This document shows positions 51,689-61,261 of a stretch of DNA of 64,000 bases, piece after piece. Every line of letters starts with the position of its first letter. Positions within the stretch are counted from its first letter, which is position 1. The notes under the pieces were generated by a model. The model was not told where the DNA came from and ran no database searches. It saw only the letters and a program-made list of their open reading frames with translations. Location of the stretch: contig CANTFL010001238.1 of NCBI GenBank assembly GCA_947650285.1, positions 62,001-126,000 on the forward strand. Reading direction: 5' to 3'. The stretch is from Hyaloperonospora brassicae (Eukaryota; Oomycota; Peronosporomycetes; Peronosporales; Peronosporaceae). Made by a program: the position numbers and the translations under genes.

Positions 51689-53287
51689 ATGTCTATGCGG
51701 GGTGATTCAAGGCACACAGAGTCTGTGCCCGCCTCTGCGGCAGACGATTCGTCGTCTGCTGCTCGTTCTTCGCTTGCAGCAAGAGGTGCTGCAGGTGCAC
51801 GCGGTACAGCACCGCGTGCGCATGATGACCACGATATTGAGGTCATCTACTCTGGCGAGTCAGACGTGTCTGACTCGGGCAATGCTGCGGAGGCGTCTCG
51901 CTCACCGGCGACGCCCCAGTGTTCGCCACGGCCACTGCCGAACGAACGGACTCGTGAGTTGCAACACAGTCTGTTCGGCAGTGATGACGAATCTGATGAT
52001 GAGTATGTTTGCTCATCACCGAAGTCAGCTTGTGCTTTTTCGCACGAGCGACTTGACGATGGTGCAACCCGTCGTCATACTGACAACCGTGGTACCGACA
52101 AGGGTCTTGCTGTGAAGCGTGATGAGCTCAAGCCGTGGCGCTTGCCCGAGCAGCTCATCAATAGCTTGTCTCACGAGACAAGCCAACACCATCGAATACC
52201 CTTATTTGATGCGACTGAGCTTCACGGCTTGAGTCCCAGCGCGAATAACTTTCGCTCTGAAGAAGACTTCTATCTCGATGTCTTCCTTAGACATCGATGG
52301 TACAACAGCAACCAAAAGCGTGACGAAGCCTCGCTTTTGGCTGCGTGGAACGCGTTCGTCTAAAACGTAAAGAATATTGGACGAGAAGGGTGGCTCAAGA
52401 AACTTGAGGCGACACGCCTCGGGTTCGAAAAGCGAACGCCAACCGGTGCCAGCTATCGCTTGCACTGTTTGTTGAGTGAGGCAGGCATTCCTTGCCTCAC
52501 ATGGGGAGACCCTTGTGCGAGTTGTGTTGACAACTCGCAGCGTGCACATAGGGACGTGTATTCCCTAAGTTCGCCCTGGGGAAGGGCACACATCTCGGAG
52601 GAGATGCGTGACGCGATTGCAAACTTGCAATCCGTCTACAAGCGCCTAGGGCGCGTGTTTACCGATGGGCCACAGGACTCATCGGATGGGTCTCGTCATA
52701 CTGGCGGATGAGACCTTCAACATCCATCAACAGCTGAGAGCGGGTCTCCCAGCTGTTCCAAGAGGGTGGATACCCCCGCCACTAGACGAGGTAGCTCGTC
52801 CTTGATCCTAAATCTTCACGGTGATTCAAGATACGCTCCACTAGAAAGCGTTGATCACCGTGAGCATCCACCAAAAAATGTGGTGGAGGAGGAAAGACCT
52901 CCTCCAGATATTTCGGTTCACCATCTCGATCCTCACGAGGTGGATCGCGCAATCGATGAATTGCGCGATGACTTGAAGCACGAGCGCGACCGGCGTTACG
53001 CTCTGACTGACTCTTTGCGGAATTACCTCAAAGAGCAGGAGGCTAACCGTGGAAGGGACCGCGCTGAGTATGCGGTCGCACAGCTGCAGGTCGAGCGGGA
53101 TGTCCGCTCCCTATTCGGCGAGCTGGCGACAGCTTGCGGGGAGATATCTCGGTTGAGTTCCGAGGTATCATATCTGCGCGACCAGACGGATCGTCTGGAG
53201 CGCGAACGCAAGAACTTGATGGATATTATTGAACGTGGGGGCTTCCTTCATCGGAAGGAGAAGGCTCGTACTGACAGTACGGTCTGA
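51689..53287 (+). pseudogene. Antisense accessory ORF of element 2 (two nonsense codons)
   Basis: A single plus-strand frame of about 533 codons, opposite to gag-pol, lies between integrase and the 3' LTR. Only a TAA at 52361-52363 and a TGA at 52709-52711 interrupt it, with no frameshift. Each stop could derive from CAA or CGA by one C-to-T change. The first 130 residues are Ser/Asp/Ala-rich and look disordered (GSDDESDDEYVCSSPKSAC). A compact middle follows (FYLDVFLRHRWYNSNQKRDE, then WLKKLEATRLGFEKRTPTG, then GIPCLTWGDPCASC). The end is a long helical, probably coiled-coil stretch (about residues 400-520). There is no known enzyme motif. Its 3' end overlaps the antisense pol end by about 60 bp. 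The long conserved frame implies it coded for a protein until recently. It could be a capsid-like or regulatory accessory factor; the function is unknown. Confidence 0.65.
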
Positions 53288-54752
53288 GTCGCCCCACGTA
53301 AAACGTAGGATGTGTTCGCATCTTACGTGGCAATTCGATCGTGTATGCATTGCCCTTGCGGTACAACACACGAAGTGGACCATGTACTTCGGCAGTAGTT
53401 TACTACTTCCGACACTAGTGACTGCATGTCCAGGTAAGTTTACCGTAGACAGTAGTACGAGGTCGTTAACTTTAAATTAAAGAACATTTGCTCTTCCATT
53501 CTTGTCTGCGTTCCGTTTCTGGAGGTCCACCGCATTTGCGATGGAGTTCTGTACAAAATGGACTACCGCCTCTCGAGTAAGCAGGAAGTTCTCTGCTGAC
53601 TCGTTTTTTGGCTTTCAGTGCGCTCCGTGCGCACTGCTAAGAGATCATTCTCTTCTTCAACGAGGGTGTTTTCTTCCTCGCTGGCATTGTCGTTGACGAT
53701 GCTGAATATACCAGCATCGTCATCATTGTCCGATGTAGCGGCAGCGTCATCGCTACTGCTAAGATCGATTTCCTCGATGTCGACAACGTCGACATCGGCT
53801 TTAAACGTATCGGCGTGAGCGGTGATACGTGATGAGAAAGAGCCGAAACGGTTTTTGCTCGAGCGAGTCCCCCCCTTAACTTAGAGTCACTCTGTATGAC
53901 GGCGGGAATACGTGGTTGGCGTAATCCATTCACGTAGAACGGTGAATGCGTTGTGGACGCATGCACGGAGTTGTTGATGGCAAATTCAACCATCGGTAAG
54001 AACTCACTCCAATTTGAAAAGGATTAGACGTATCCACGAATCATTTCTTCGAGGACACGGTTCGCACGTTCTGTCTGACCATCTGTTTCAGGATGGTCAG
54101 AGGTCGACACCTTCAACCGTGTTCCCAATGTGCGGAACGCGGTCAACCAAAAGGCCGCCGTGAACCGAGGGTCACGGTCGGATACGAGTTCACGAGGTAT
54201 ACCGTGGAGTCGAAACAGTGTCGATGAAGACACGCGCACAGCCGTGGGCGTTTATCGATTCTGGGACTGCAGCAAATGTACCATCTTGCTGAAATGATCC
54301 ACAAACACAAGAATACCATCATTCTTGTTATTGTCTTCGGGAAATTCGAAGACAAAGTCCATCTAAACGGACTCCCAACACTCTGCCGGGACCGGCAGAG
54401 GTTTTAACAGTGCACGGTATGAAGGACTAGGCTTCACCCGTTGGCAAACCTCGCAAGCACGTATGTACTTGCGTACAAACTGATACTGGCGGGGCCAGTA
54501 AAAGTCACGACTGATAGTGAAGTAAGTATTTTCTCGGCCACGGTGCCCGCCAGACGGCGCATCGTGACATTCGAACATGATGCGTAATCGCAAGTCATCA
54601 TGATCGGGAACGACGACACGAGGCGTGTCGTCGGCAACTGCTGTATAGTACAGCAGGCCATTGCGAGTCGTGTACCGATCCAAAGAGGAACGGTACAGAG
54701 CCGGCAAATCCGACAAGGATTTCTGGGATGAGCTCGCAAGATGACACATCAA
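53226..54752 (-). pseudogene. Integrase region of element 2
   Basis: Minus strand. The HHCC zinc domain is at about 54620-54430 (HDAPSGGHRGRENTY, CEVCQRVK). The core begins after an in-frame TAG (MDFVFEFPEDNN at 54363 downward) and continues with SDRDPRFTAAFW and TDGQTERANRVLEEM at 54239-54024, giving the D-D-E residues. NNSVHASTTHSPFYVNG follows at 53993. An acidic spacer (DIEEIDLSSSDDAAATSD) then leads to the C-terminal segment THPTFYVGRLRPYCQYE, ending at a stop at 53226-53228. Stops and frame changes break it in several places. The last 60 bp overlap the plus-strand accessory frame. Confidence 0.8.
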
Positions 54753-54849
54753 ACGGAGGAGATTCGTGTCTCCTGCCTATGCTTTCCGCACGTCGTCGAG
54801 TAAAGTTAACGATGGAACACTGATGGACAGTGTTCCAACAGTGGGCAAG

Positions 54850-55572
54850 GTCTCATTGTTGACTCGGGTCGTAGGCTCGAAGTCGGGCCGACGTGATAAC
54901 GCATCAGCGACGACATTAAGTCGTCCTGGTTTATACTACACGGAGAAGTTGTACTCCGCGAAGAAAGACAGCCACCTCTGTATTCTCTGCGAGAGGTGTG
55001 GGCTGTTTACGGCCGTGCGTAGTGACGCAAGGTCGGTATACACGATGAACGGTCTATCTCCCAAGAAATGACGCAGAACTTAGCCAGTGTATATTGCATG
55101 ACAAGGATTTCCTTGTCATGCACTGGGTAATTGCGCTCAGCTGCTTGCAGGTGACGCGACTGATAGTAGATGACGCGCTTCGCGACATCTGTGTCAAATT
55201 GAATCAATGCACAGCCGATCGCGAAATCCTGGCGTCACAGACCACATGAAATGATCTGTCCTGATCTGCAATCGCCAGTATCGGCGACTGCATCAAGCTC
55301 TGCTTGATACCCTCAAAGGAACGCTGGCATTTATCATTCCATGACCACTTTACATTTTGCTTGAGTAACCAAGAAATATGCACAGTCATTTTGGCATAGT
55401 TGCGCGGGTACATGTGCAAGTACGTCGCTAGTCCAAGGAAATTTTGAAGTCCCTTGACATCGACTGGAACTGGCCAGTCGGTGATCGCCTTGATCTTTTC
55501 GGGATTAGGTCGTACGCCGTATTTGCCCACGATGCACCCAAGAAGTGGTATTTCGGTTGCCGCAATTAACAC
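54850..55572 (-). pseudogene. RT connection and RNase H of element 2
   Basis: The frame 55572-55204 carries the RT thumb and connection (AATEIPLLGCIVGKYGVRPN, FLGLATYLHMYPRNYAK) and the first RNase H box (HVVCDA). After frame changes at about 55204, RVIYYQSRHLQAAERNYPVH and DKEILVMQY continue to 55007. The terminal VVADALSRRPDFEP is at about 54890. A one-base shift near 55570 separates this block from the RT palm. Confidence 0.8.
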
Positions 55573-56237
55573 TTCTTGAGGTTTGCGTACAGCTTATGCG
55601 TACGCCTAAGTTGAAGAACCGGACGAACGTGAGTTCTGTGAAACTCATCGTCCGTCCTTCCGTCCATATCCCGGCGATGGACGAACACATCATCGAAATA
55701 ACTCGGTGCGAAATCCCGCACCGGTCTCAACAGATTTGTAACACATCTGTTGAATGTTGCAGGGGCATTGCTCAGCCCCTGTGGCATAACCAGCCACTCC
55801 CACAGCATCCCGCTGAAGGTGCTCACTGCTGTGTACAGGATGTCCCGTTCACGTATGAGGATCTGATAGAATCCGTCCATCAGATCCATGGACGAAAAGA
55901 TGGTACAATTTGACATACCATCTATGATCACGTCCTTCCTCGATATCGGCGTCTGAGCCGGTACCGTTGCAGCATTCAATTTGTTGAATGCGTGCACTAT
56001 CCGCCACCCTCCTGTGGCCTTTCGCACACAGAGGGTCGGAGAGCTGTGAGGGGATGACGATTCCCTCACATGGCCCGCTGCTAAGCGATCGGCAAAAAAC
56101 TTGTCTATCGCTAGTACTTGTTCACGAGGCAGTGGCCACTGCTTCATGACAGTACTTCGAGCCCGGTCTGAGCTCGATCTCGTGTCGAGTGCCTTTATCC
56201 TTAGGCAACTCGCAAGGTACGGATTCAGGGAATACAT
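55566..56237 (-). pseudogene. Reverse transcriptase fingers and palm of element 2
   Basis: One open frame of 223 codons: KQWPLPREQVLAIDKFFADR, LCVRKATGGWRIVHAFN, PAQTPISRKDVI, FSSMDLMDGFYQI, MPQGLSNAPATFNRCV and the catalytic YFDD within PSYFDDVFVHRRDMDG. The frame ends at LKKC followed by a stop, where a one-base loss shifts the reading into the next block. The catalytic residues are intact, but the polyprotein is not continuous. Confidence 0.85.
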
Positions 56238-56285
56238 CCTTGAATTCGATCAAATCCTTATACAAAGGATTTGCCTAAAGCGACT

Positions 56286-57107
56286 TCAAGGATTGAGACG
56301 TGTATCGCTCAATACAAGTCTTCTCATCGATGACACTTTCGTCCATCGTTCCGATCGAATATCGGTAACGTATTCGTCCTCCGCGACGAGTATACAAATC
56401 TGCTTGACTTTGCCACTACGCAGATCACGCAAGAACCGTTTCGGTTCTAGCGTCGGCAGTTCAATTATCTCCGAAGTTAATTTTGGAGGCGCAACCAGAT
56501 CAAGCATGTAACCGCCTACGCTTAATCCATCATCAACCAAGACATTCAGTGTCTTGATTACCTCCTGGGAAGTCACATCCACAGGGTCTAGAAGAGCTTT
56601 CTACATAATGTAGTGATCATCTACATTGTGTTCTTGTACAGTCGTGCTAACGACCGTACCACAAGTGAGGCCATCGCACTCACTCGTAGTACACCCACGT
56701 GAGTGTGGGCGTTCCAAGATATTCGTCAGGTGGTTATTTGAGGAAGAAGTAGCAGGTATCGTGACCGATCGATACTGCCAACTCACCCTTGGCTCGTATT
56801 TACTGAGCCAAGGCAACCCTAAGATGACGTCGAACTTGTCATATAGTTCAAGCACGATGAAATTATCATCGTACTATTCGCCTTGTAACGTGTAGTGAAT
56901 TCCGACTACACGTTTCTTCACAGTGATCGATGCGCCTGTCGCTAGGCGCACCTTCATCTTCGTTGGAAGGATCTCCCGCTCCACGAAGTTAAAACTTCCT
57001 GCCTGTAGCGACTGGCGACGAACAAAATTGTTCGACGCCCCACAGTCAACTAGGGCGCGAAGTGACAAGTCTTTTGTCACCTCTAACTTCAAGGTGATGA
57101 GAGACAC
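56286..57107 (-). pseudogene. Aspartic protease and linker of element 2
   Basis: The 57107-56874 frame has the retropepsin-like box ALVDCGASNNFVRRQSL and VRLATGASITVKKRVVG. 56855-56601 has YDKFDVILGLPWLSKYEPRV. 56582-56286 is a linker towards RT. The active-site triplet is D-C-G where most retropepsins have D-S-G or D-T-G. Short gaps with stops separate the frames. Confidence 0.78.
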
Positions 57108-57355
57108 CTCATTAGAAGATGCAGAGACACACAGAAATTGTGTGTCGGGAGCATCCTTCTTCAGGAGATTTGCAAGCTCTCTTGATGTTGCTGGATCAGT
57201 AGAGCGCTCCGCCCCTACTGATGCCGACCGTTATTTGATGGTTGGTATCGTTGTTGCGACTTCGCAACAGCAACGGACCCTCGCCCTTCAATTCTTCTTG
57301 ATGGTGGGTGAATACTGCGCTCAGCACCACGAGGTCCTGAGCGGGGGATACTGCA

Positions 57356-58334
57356 TTAATATGCATAGTGTCCCAGTTTATGACAGCGGTGGCATCTCAC
57401 CATTCGCTTGTCATTCGCAGGGAGAGGTTTCTCGCCCTCGACATTACAGAGATCCATTGAATCTGGACATCCGACTGCTAATAGTCTCTGTAAACGATGC
57501 GGGGTCGACGTAGCGTGAGACTGTCTCACGCTATAATCTTCTTGCTCCGCTGCGAAGATTGCTTCTGAGAGCGTCTTTAGCTCTCCGCGGAACAGGTGGT
57601 CCCTAACGGGACCGTCTGAAAGCCCTTGAATGAAGATTGTGATCAACACAAACTCACTCACAGGGCTCACTACCATGCAGCTTGCAATGTAGCGTACGTG
57701 GTAAGCGTAAGCGTGAACCTTACGATTACCCTGTTCAATTCCGAGGAGTTCAGATAGTGTCCTGAGCTCTGCTCTGGGCGGTTCGAACGTCTCACTGAGC
57801 AGGGTCTTGAAGACATCTAACGACCCAAACACATTTGGGTCGTGCAACTTGAGATTCAAGGCCCAAGATATGGCTTCTCCTGACAGGTTAGACTGAGCGA
57901 ACGAGACTTGCATTCGCTCATCGTCGATGCGACGAGCATCGATGGCATCGTCCAGCTCGACGAACCACCTTAACAGGGAATCTTCCCAGACTTCTAGATA
58001 CTTGGAGCCCTTTAGTTTTAAAGACCCGTCGACGCTCACGCGTCGGCTCTGCGGACTGAGACTGTTGTTGTCTCAGTGCTTCGGTCCGCTGGTGATCTTG
58101 TTGTTGAAACAAGGTCACCTGCGCTCGCGACTCATCAAGTTCACGTTGAAAAGACTTGCTAATGACGACAAGTTGCTGGTCCCTATCCCTTGAGGAAAGC
58201 ATCGCCCATATGGCTTCCTCGCCAACGGTCGAACTCATTCGTTCGATCGCACTCCATTCGATGTCGCTCAAATGAAAGTAGCTCCCACGAGTTTCATGAA
58301 AGCTGTCGCCGTCTACATCATCGAACATGTTCAT
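57356..58334 (-). pseudogene. gag of element 2
   Basis: The likely start is the ATG at 58334 (MNMFDDVDGDSFHETRG), reading to about 58045. A frameshift near 58040 then moves the capsid part into the 58039-57356 frame: SLLRWFVELDDAIDARRI, FEPPRAELRTLSELLG and YHVRYIASCMV. A CCHC zinc knuckle begins CHRCHKLGHYAY but a TAA stop falls before the last Cys. The N-terminal part is helical and Gln-rich (about residues 45-90). The protein would package element RNA; this copy is broken. Confidence 0.8.
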
Positions 58335-58371
58335 GTTGGGCGATGGGGTTGTGGTCCTTGAACGGACTATA

Positions 58372-58382
58372 AAGTGCTACCA
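58372..58382 (-). other. Primer-binding site of element 2
   Basis: Two bases inside the 5' LTR the minus strand reads TGGTAGCACTT. The TGG start matches the CCA end of a tRNA, and TGGTAGC fits the 3' end of an initiator-type tRNA-Met as I remember it. This is the expected position for the minus-strand DNA primer. Confidence 0.5.
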
Positions 58383-58384
58383 GG

Positions 58385-58824
58385 TGTAACGGGGCACTGT
58401 TGACTACGTACTGGTTGACCAGTACGGAGTATACTTCCACTGACAACAGTGGTCGACAGTGCCCTGCTAGGTGTTGAAGGAACACAGAGGAAGGAAAGGA
58501 GACTAAGTAGTCAGACTAGTCTCTGGTAAAAGTAAAACTGTATTAATATAATTAAGTCCTATAACTTCTTGAGTCTCCGTTGTCCTGACTTAATTATACT
58601 AATGTAACTAAATGTATGATGACGTCTATTCACCACCCATTGCGCGCGTCTAGCAGCGATTGGTGGGTTGATATCATCACGATATCAACCAATGAGTAGA
58701 CCATTCAGTCATCTCAACAATATCACCATGTCTGTGATATTGTTAAAAGAATATTCAACGTAATATTCTTTATTGTCGTATTGTTCCTAATGACAATTTT
58801 AATGTAACGGGCTACCCCGTTACA
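58385..58824 (-). repeat. 5' LTR of element 2
   Basis: A 440-bp repeat with TGTAACGGGGCAC at one end and CCCCGTTACA at the other. It shares its last 265 bp or so with the 51164-51558 LTR, including the paired hairpins and the terminal palindrome at 58803-58824. Its first 175 bp is different and holds its own long inverted repeat (GGGCACTGT...ACAGTGCCC). Confidence 0.88.
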
Positions 58825-60165
58825 GGGAGCGCACGACATGCTAGACCAAGGTAGCTGTTTTTCGTCGCCTCAATACTTCCGATGACAATGCGCCTCACAA
58901 GCGCAACATGCCACCGTGATGCAAGTGCACAAGTGATGGAATGATCGTCGCCGATGGCTCCGAATGGAACGGTAACAAAAATGCCAGGCTCTTGTGCCTT
59001 CGTGAACGATATCTTAATTGACGGTGCGGCAGCACGCAGTTGCCACTTCGTCTATGGTCTTCTCATCCTTTGTATGTGGAAGCACGTTCACGTACATCAC
59101 CGATTCAAGATGCGATACACAGCCCTAGCGCAAGTAGATGCATACAAGAACCGTGCTTGCTACCCAGTGTGACTCAGCAAGGCAGCGGCACAACACATTA
59201 GTGCTGTGTGTTGACGGTAGGATGTAACATTCGCTTACGCAACTCCCCGAGAGCTGGACAAGGTCGGAAGGAGCTGGATTGGGAAGATGTACAGTGCTTG
59301 CGCTTGCACACACTGTCGTGCTCGATGGTGCGACACTGCCTGTGAGCAATCATTCAGCAGGTCACGTGCGATCTTGTGGATGTTCGCTGTGGTTTCGTCC
59401 GCCCACGTCAAGGCTGATGTATTGCTCGACGAAGAGCAATTGCAGGGCATGCAATCTCGTTTTCCTTCTCGTATTCCACCAAAGCTACCCGCGTAGGCGA
59501 GCCGCAAGTCCTAGCACATTGATCATCGACATGTAAGTTGGTGTAGCTGGTGTACACATCTCCGCCAACGGGCGTTGTCGTCTCAATGTGTCCGACAGCC
59601 ACAACCCTATTGTTGGATGCTTGACAGAGACGACATGTGTAAAGCCAAGAGCCCAGCTGGCCGGACATACATGCTCTTTGCCAAAGTCACGCAGTTTATT
59701 TGTTGACACTCACAGAGTCCCGAGCAGACGTACTGTCCGTCGTGGGTGTACAGCAGCTGGACTTGCGAGCAGAAGACCGTTCGTAGAGCCTGCTGAGAAC
59801 AGATCCAGAGAAGTGTTTTCTATTCTGGCGTTACCACCCACTTATTCTACGATCGGAGAGAAAACATGCGCGACCTCCAGGATCGTTCGGTACGTATCGC
59901 ATTCGCCGCTCGTGTGGCATGTTGCAACCGTGCATGCGACGTAGGCTTCTGGGTCGGACACAACTGATACATAGGAACTTTCGCAGACCGAAGGAGATTA
60001 GCGTCGTCTCTTGCTCTTCTGCTTTGGTGGTGTCAAGTACGTCCATTATTATGATAACTAACGACTGATAAGTGTGACAAGAAGTACGGCCCGGGTATCG
60101 GGTCGACAACTAAAGGGCTCCGTAGAGCCAGGGGCGACGGCAACGAGGTCAGAGACCCTCCTACC
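58825..60165 (-). pseudogene. Multi-exon coding-like gene cut by the LTR of element 2 (5' part?)
   Basis: Minus-strand blocks with strong coding-like codon use. A segment at about 60165-60062 (DLVAVAPGSTEPFSCRPD) is followed by 59963-59851 (AYVACTVATCHTSGECDTYR). A 58-bp GT-AG intron (59850-59793) leads to 59792-59671 (THDGQYVCSGLCECQQINC), and a 64-bp GT-AG intron (59670-59607) leads to 59606 onward (GDVYTSYTNLHVDDQCARTC). The two introns keep the frame. Between about 59480 and 59052 the structure is unclear. The block 59051-58825 (GIFVTVPFGAIGDDHSITCA, then SYLGLACRAL) runs into the LTR. It is cysteine-rich; no family is recognised. The matching partner may be 49976-51163. The start codon was not identified. 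Confidence 0.42.
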
Positions 60166-60219
60166 GAAGCCAACTACGAGTCAATCATGACCGCTGGCGC
60201 GACCAAGTAGACTGGGGAC

Positions 60220-60709
60220 ATGCGTTTTGCCGGAGCGGCAGCACGGACAACGCGGGTATGCTGCCATATAAGGCAACAAACCCCTTTAAACCAGCCTCGT
60301 GTTGCCATCGCTTGTCATGTTGGCCAAGCTATCGACACTGATCGACGAAGCCAATCGAGCGCCATCTCTGGACACGTACCATCACAAACGAGAACATGCG
60401 GAATTAGAACACGGGCGACGCTGCGCATAACACGTACCGATCAGACCTGGACACACCCACAGAACGGGCTGCGAGTTGCCGGTACACGAAAACCCGCTCG
60501 CTGTCCAAGCAGACAGCCGACCGCACCTCTTCTTCCGGATCAATTACGCGGAGGTCACTCCCGTGGGCAAATCACAAACATGCTCGCCGCACGCCCTCGT
60601 TCTGGCCTTTGCTGGAGCCTGCGACATAAGTGTCGGGACTGCGCAGTGCTTATGTCACACAGCCTACAGCGAAGACGTGGAGACCGACCAGACGTTGACC
60701 CTATCGTGA
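60220..60709 (+). other. Possible small spliced gene, plus strand
   Basis: A short ATG-initiated exon at 60220-60255 is followed by GTATGC and an intron of about 75 bp ending CCAAG. A coding-like block then starts LSTLIDEANRAPSLDTYHH. After an unresolved junction near the CCCACAG at 60460-60466, another coding-like block runs to a stop at 60709 (ACDISVGTAQCLCHTAYSED). The codon bias supports coding on this strand, but the junctions do not all fit, so it may be decayed. The unspliced 178-codon frame from 60220 looks less likely. Confidence 0.25.
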
Positions 60710-60869
60710 GCGATGCTCGAAAAAAAAACTGTGCACTGGTCGATGACACTGCTTGAACTTGCAATCTGGTCTGCCTCAAAGCAGAGCTGTACGGTTATCT
60801 TCTGTGGGCGTGCATCTCTGCCGGCCCTGAAGTCCATTGATCTCCCGCAATGTCCATTCCAGTGCATCG

Positions 60870-60883
60870 GTCATTATCCATTT
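60870..60883 (+). promoter_or_regulatory. Oomycete Inr-like core promoter of the small secreted protein gene
   Basis: GTCATTATCCATTT matches the described oomycete initiator consensus (TCATTYYNCAWTTT) at nearly every position, about 61-74 bp upstream of the ATG at 60944. Confidence 0.6.
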
Positions 60884-60943
60884 CGCCATCATCAGCTTCC
60901 ACGCCATCCGTACTCTCTCCACTCTTGCAGCCCGATCCTTATC

Positions 60944-61261
60944 ATGCGCGTCTCCTTCCTCTCGTCTGTAGTAGTGGCCTGTGTCCTGTTGACTGGCAAT
61001 GTCTACGCACAAGATGCTGATATGATGATGACCGAGGAGGCCCCTCCCGAGAAAGTGGGTCTGTGGAGCAGATTAAAACGAAGTGCCTACAACGCGTTCG
61101 GTCACAAGAAGAGCGGCAGTGGGATCGACGACACGAATGACAGCAGCGACAGCAGCAGCAGCGACTTCCGCGAGATGATGAAGAAGAACAAGGGGGTTAT
61201 CACGCCCCCGGTTGAGGACAAGAAAGTCGAGAATCTGGCCGCAGGCAGCAAGGCAGCCTAA
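60944..61261 (+). CDS. Small secreted protein, effector-like
   Basis: 105 residues, intronless. A clear signal peptide covers residues 1-22 (MRVSFLSSVVVACVLLTGNV, cut after Ala-22 before QDAD). The mature part has a short acidic segment (TEEAPPEK), then a basic amphipathic stretch (VGLWSRLKRSAYNAFGHKK). A Ser/Asp-rich linker (DDTNDSSDSSSSD) and a Lys/Glu-rich end follow. There is no RXLR, no LFLAK, no cysteine pattern and no enzyme motif. I chose the inner ATG over the longer frame because it gives the signal peptide and lies just downstream of an Inr-like element. It could be an apoplastic or non-canonical effector. Ser/Asp-rich sequence is also seen in the RXLR candidate at 49.1 kb. Confidence 0.7.
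   Translation: MRVSFLSSVVVACVLLTGNVYAQDADMMMTEEAPPEKVGLWSRLKRSAYNAFGHKKSGSGIDDTNDSSDSSSSDFREMMKKNKGVITPPVEDKKVENLAAGSKAA

Larger units (their letters stand above)
51164..58824 (-). mobile_element. Ty3/gypsy LTR retrotransposon, element 2 (decayed, possibly recombinant)
   Basis: A gypsy element of about 7.7 kb read on the minus strand: 5' LTR (right), primer-binding site, gag with CCHC knuckle, protease, RT, RNase H, integrase, polypurine tract, 3' LTR. Between integrase and the 3' LTR it carries a long frame on the opposite strand. Gag-pol has several frameshifts and stops. The LTRs share their last 260 bp or so but have unlike beginnings (395 against 440 bp in total). The five flanking bases differ (CTTCG on the left, GGGAG on the right), so there is no target duplication. 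This points to recombination between two elements or loss of a junction. Confidence 0.9.

Noticed and set aside
51702..52115. 137-codon plus-strand frame
   Set aside because: Shadow of the accessory frame that starts at 51689; low-complexity Arg/Leu/Thr product.
55545..56511. Two plus-strand frames of 122 and 136 codons
   Set aside because: Antisense shadows of the reverse transcriptase and its linker in element 2.
60220..60756. 178-codon plus-strand frame
   Set aside because: Arg/Thr-rich composition and no motif; other frames in the same interval have better coding-like codon use.
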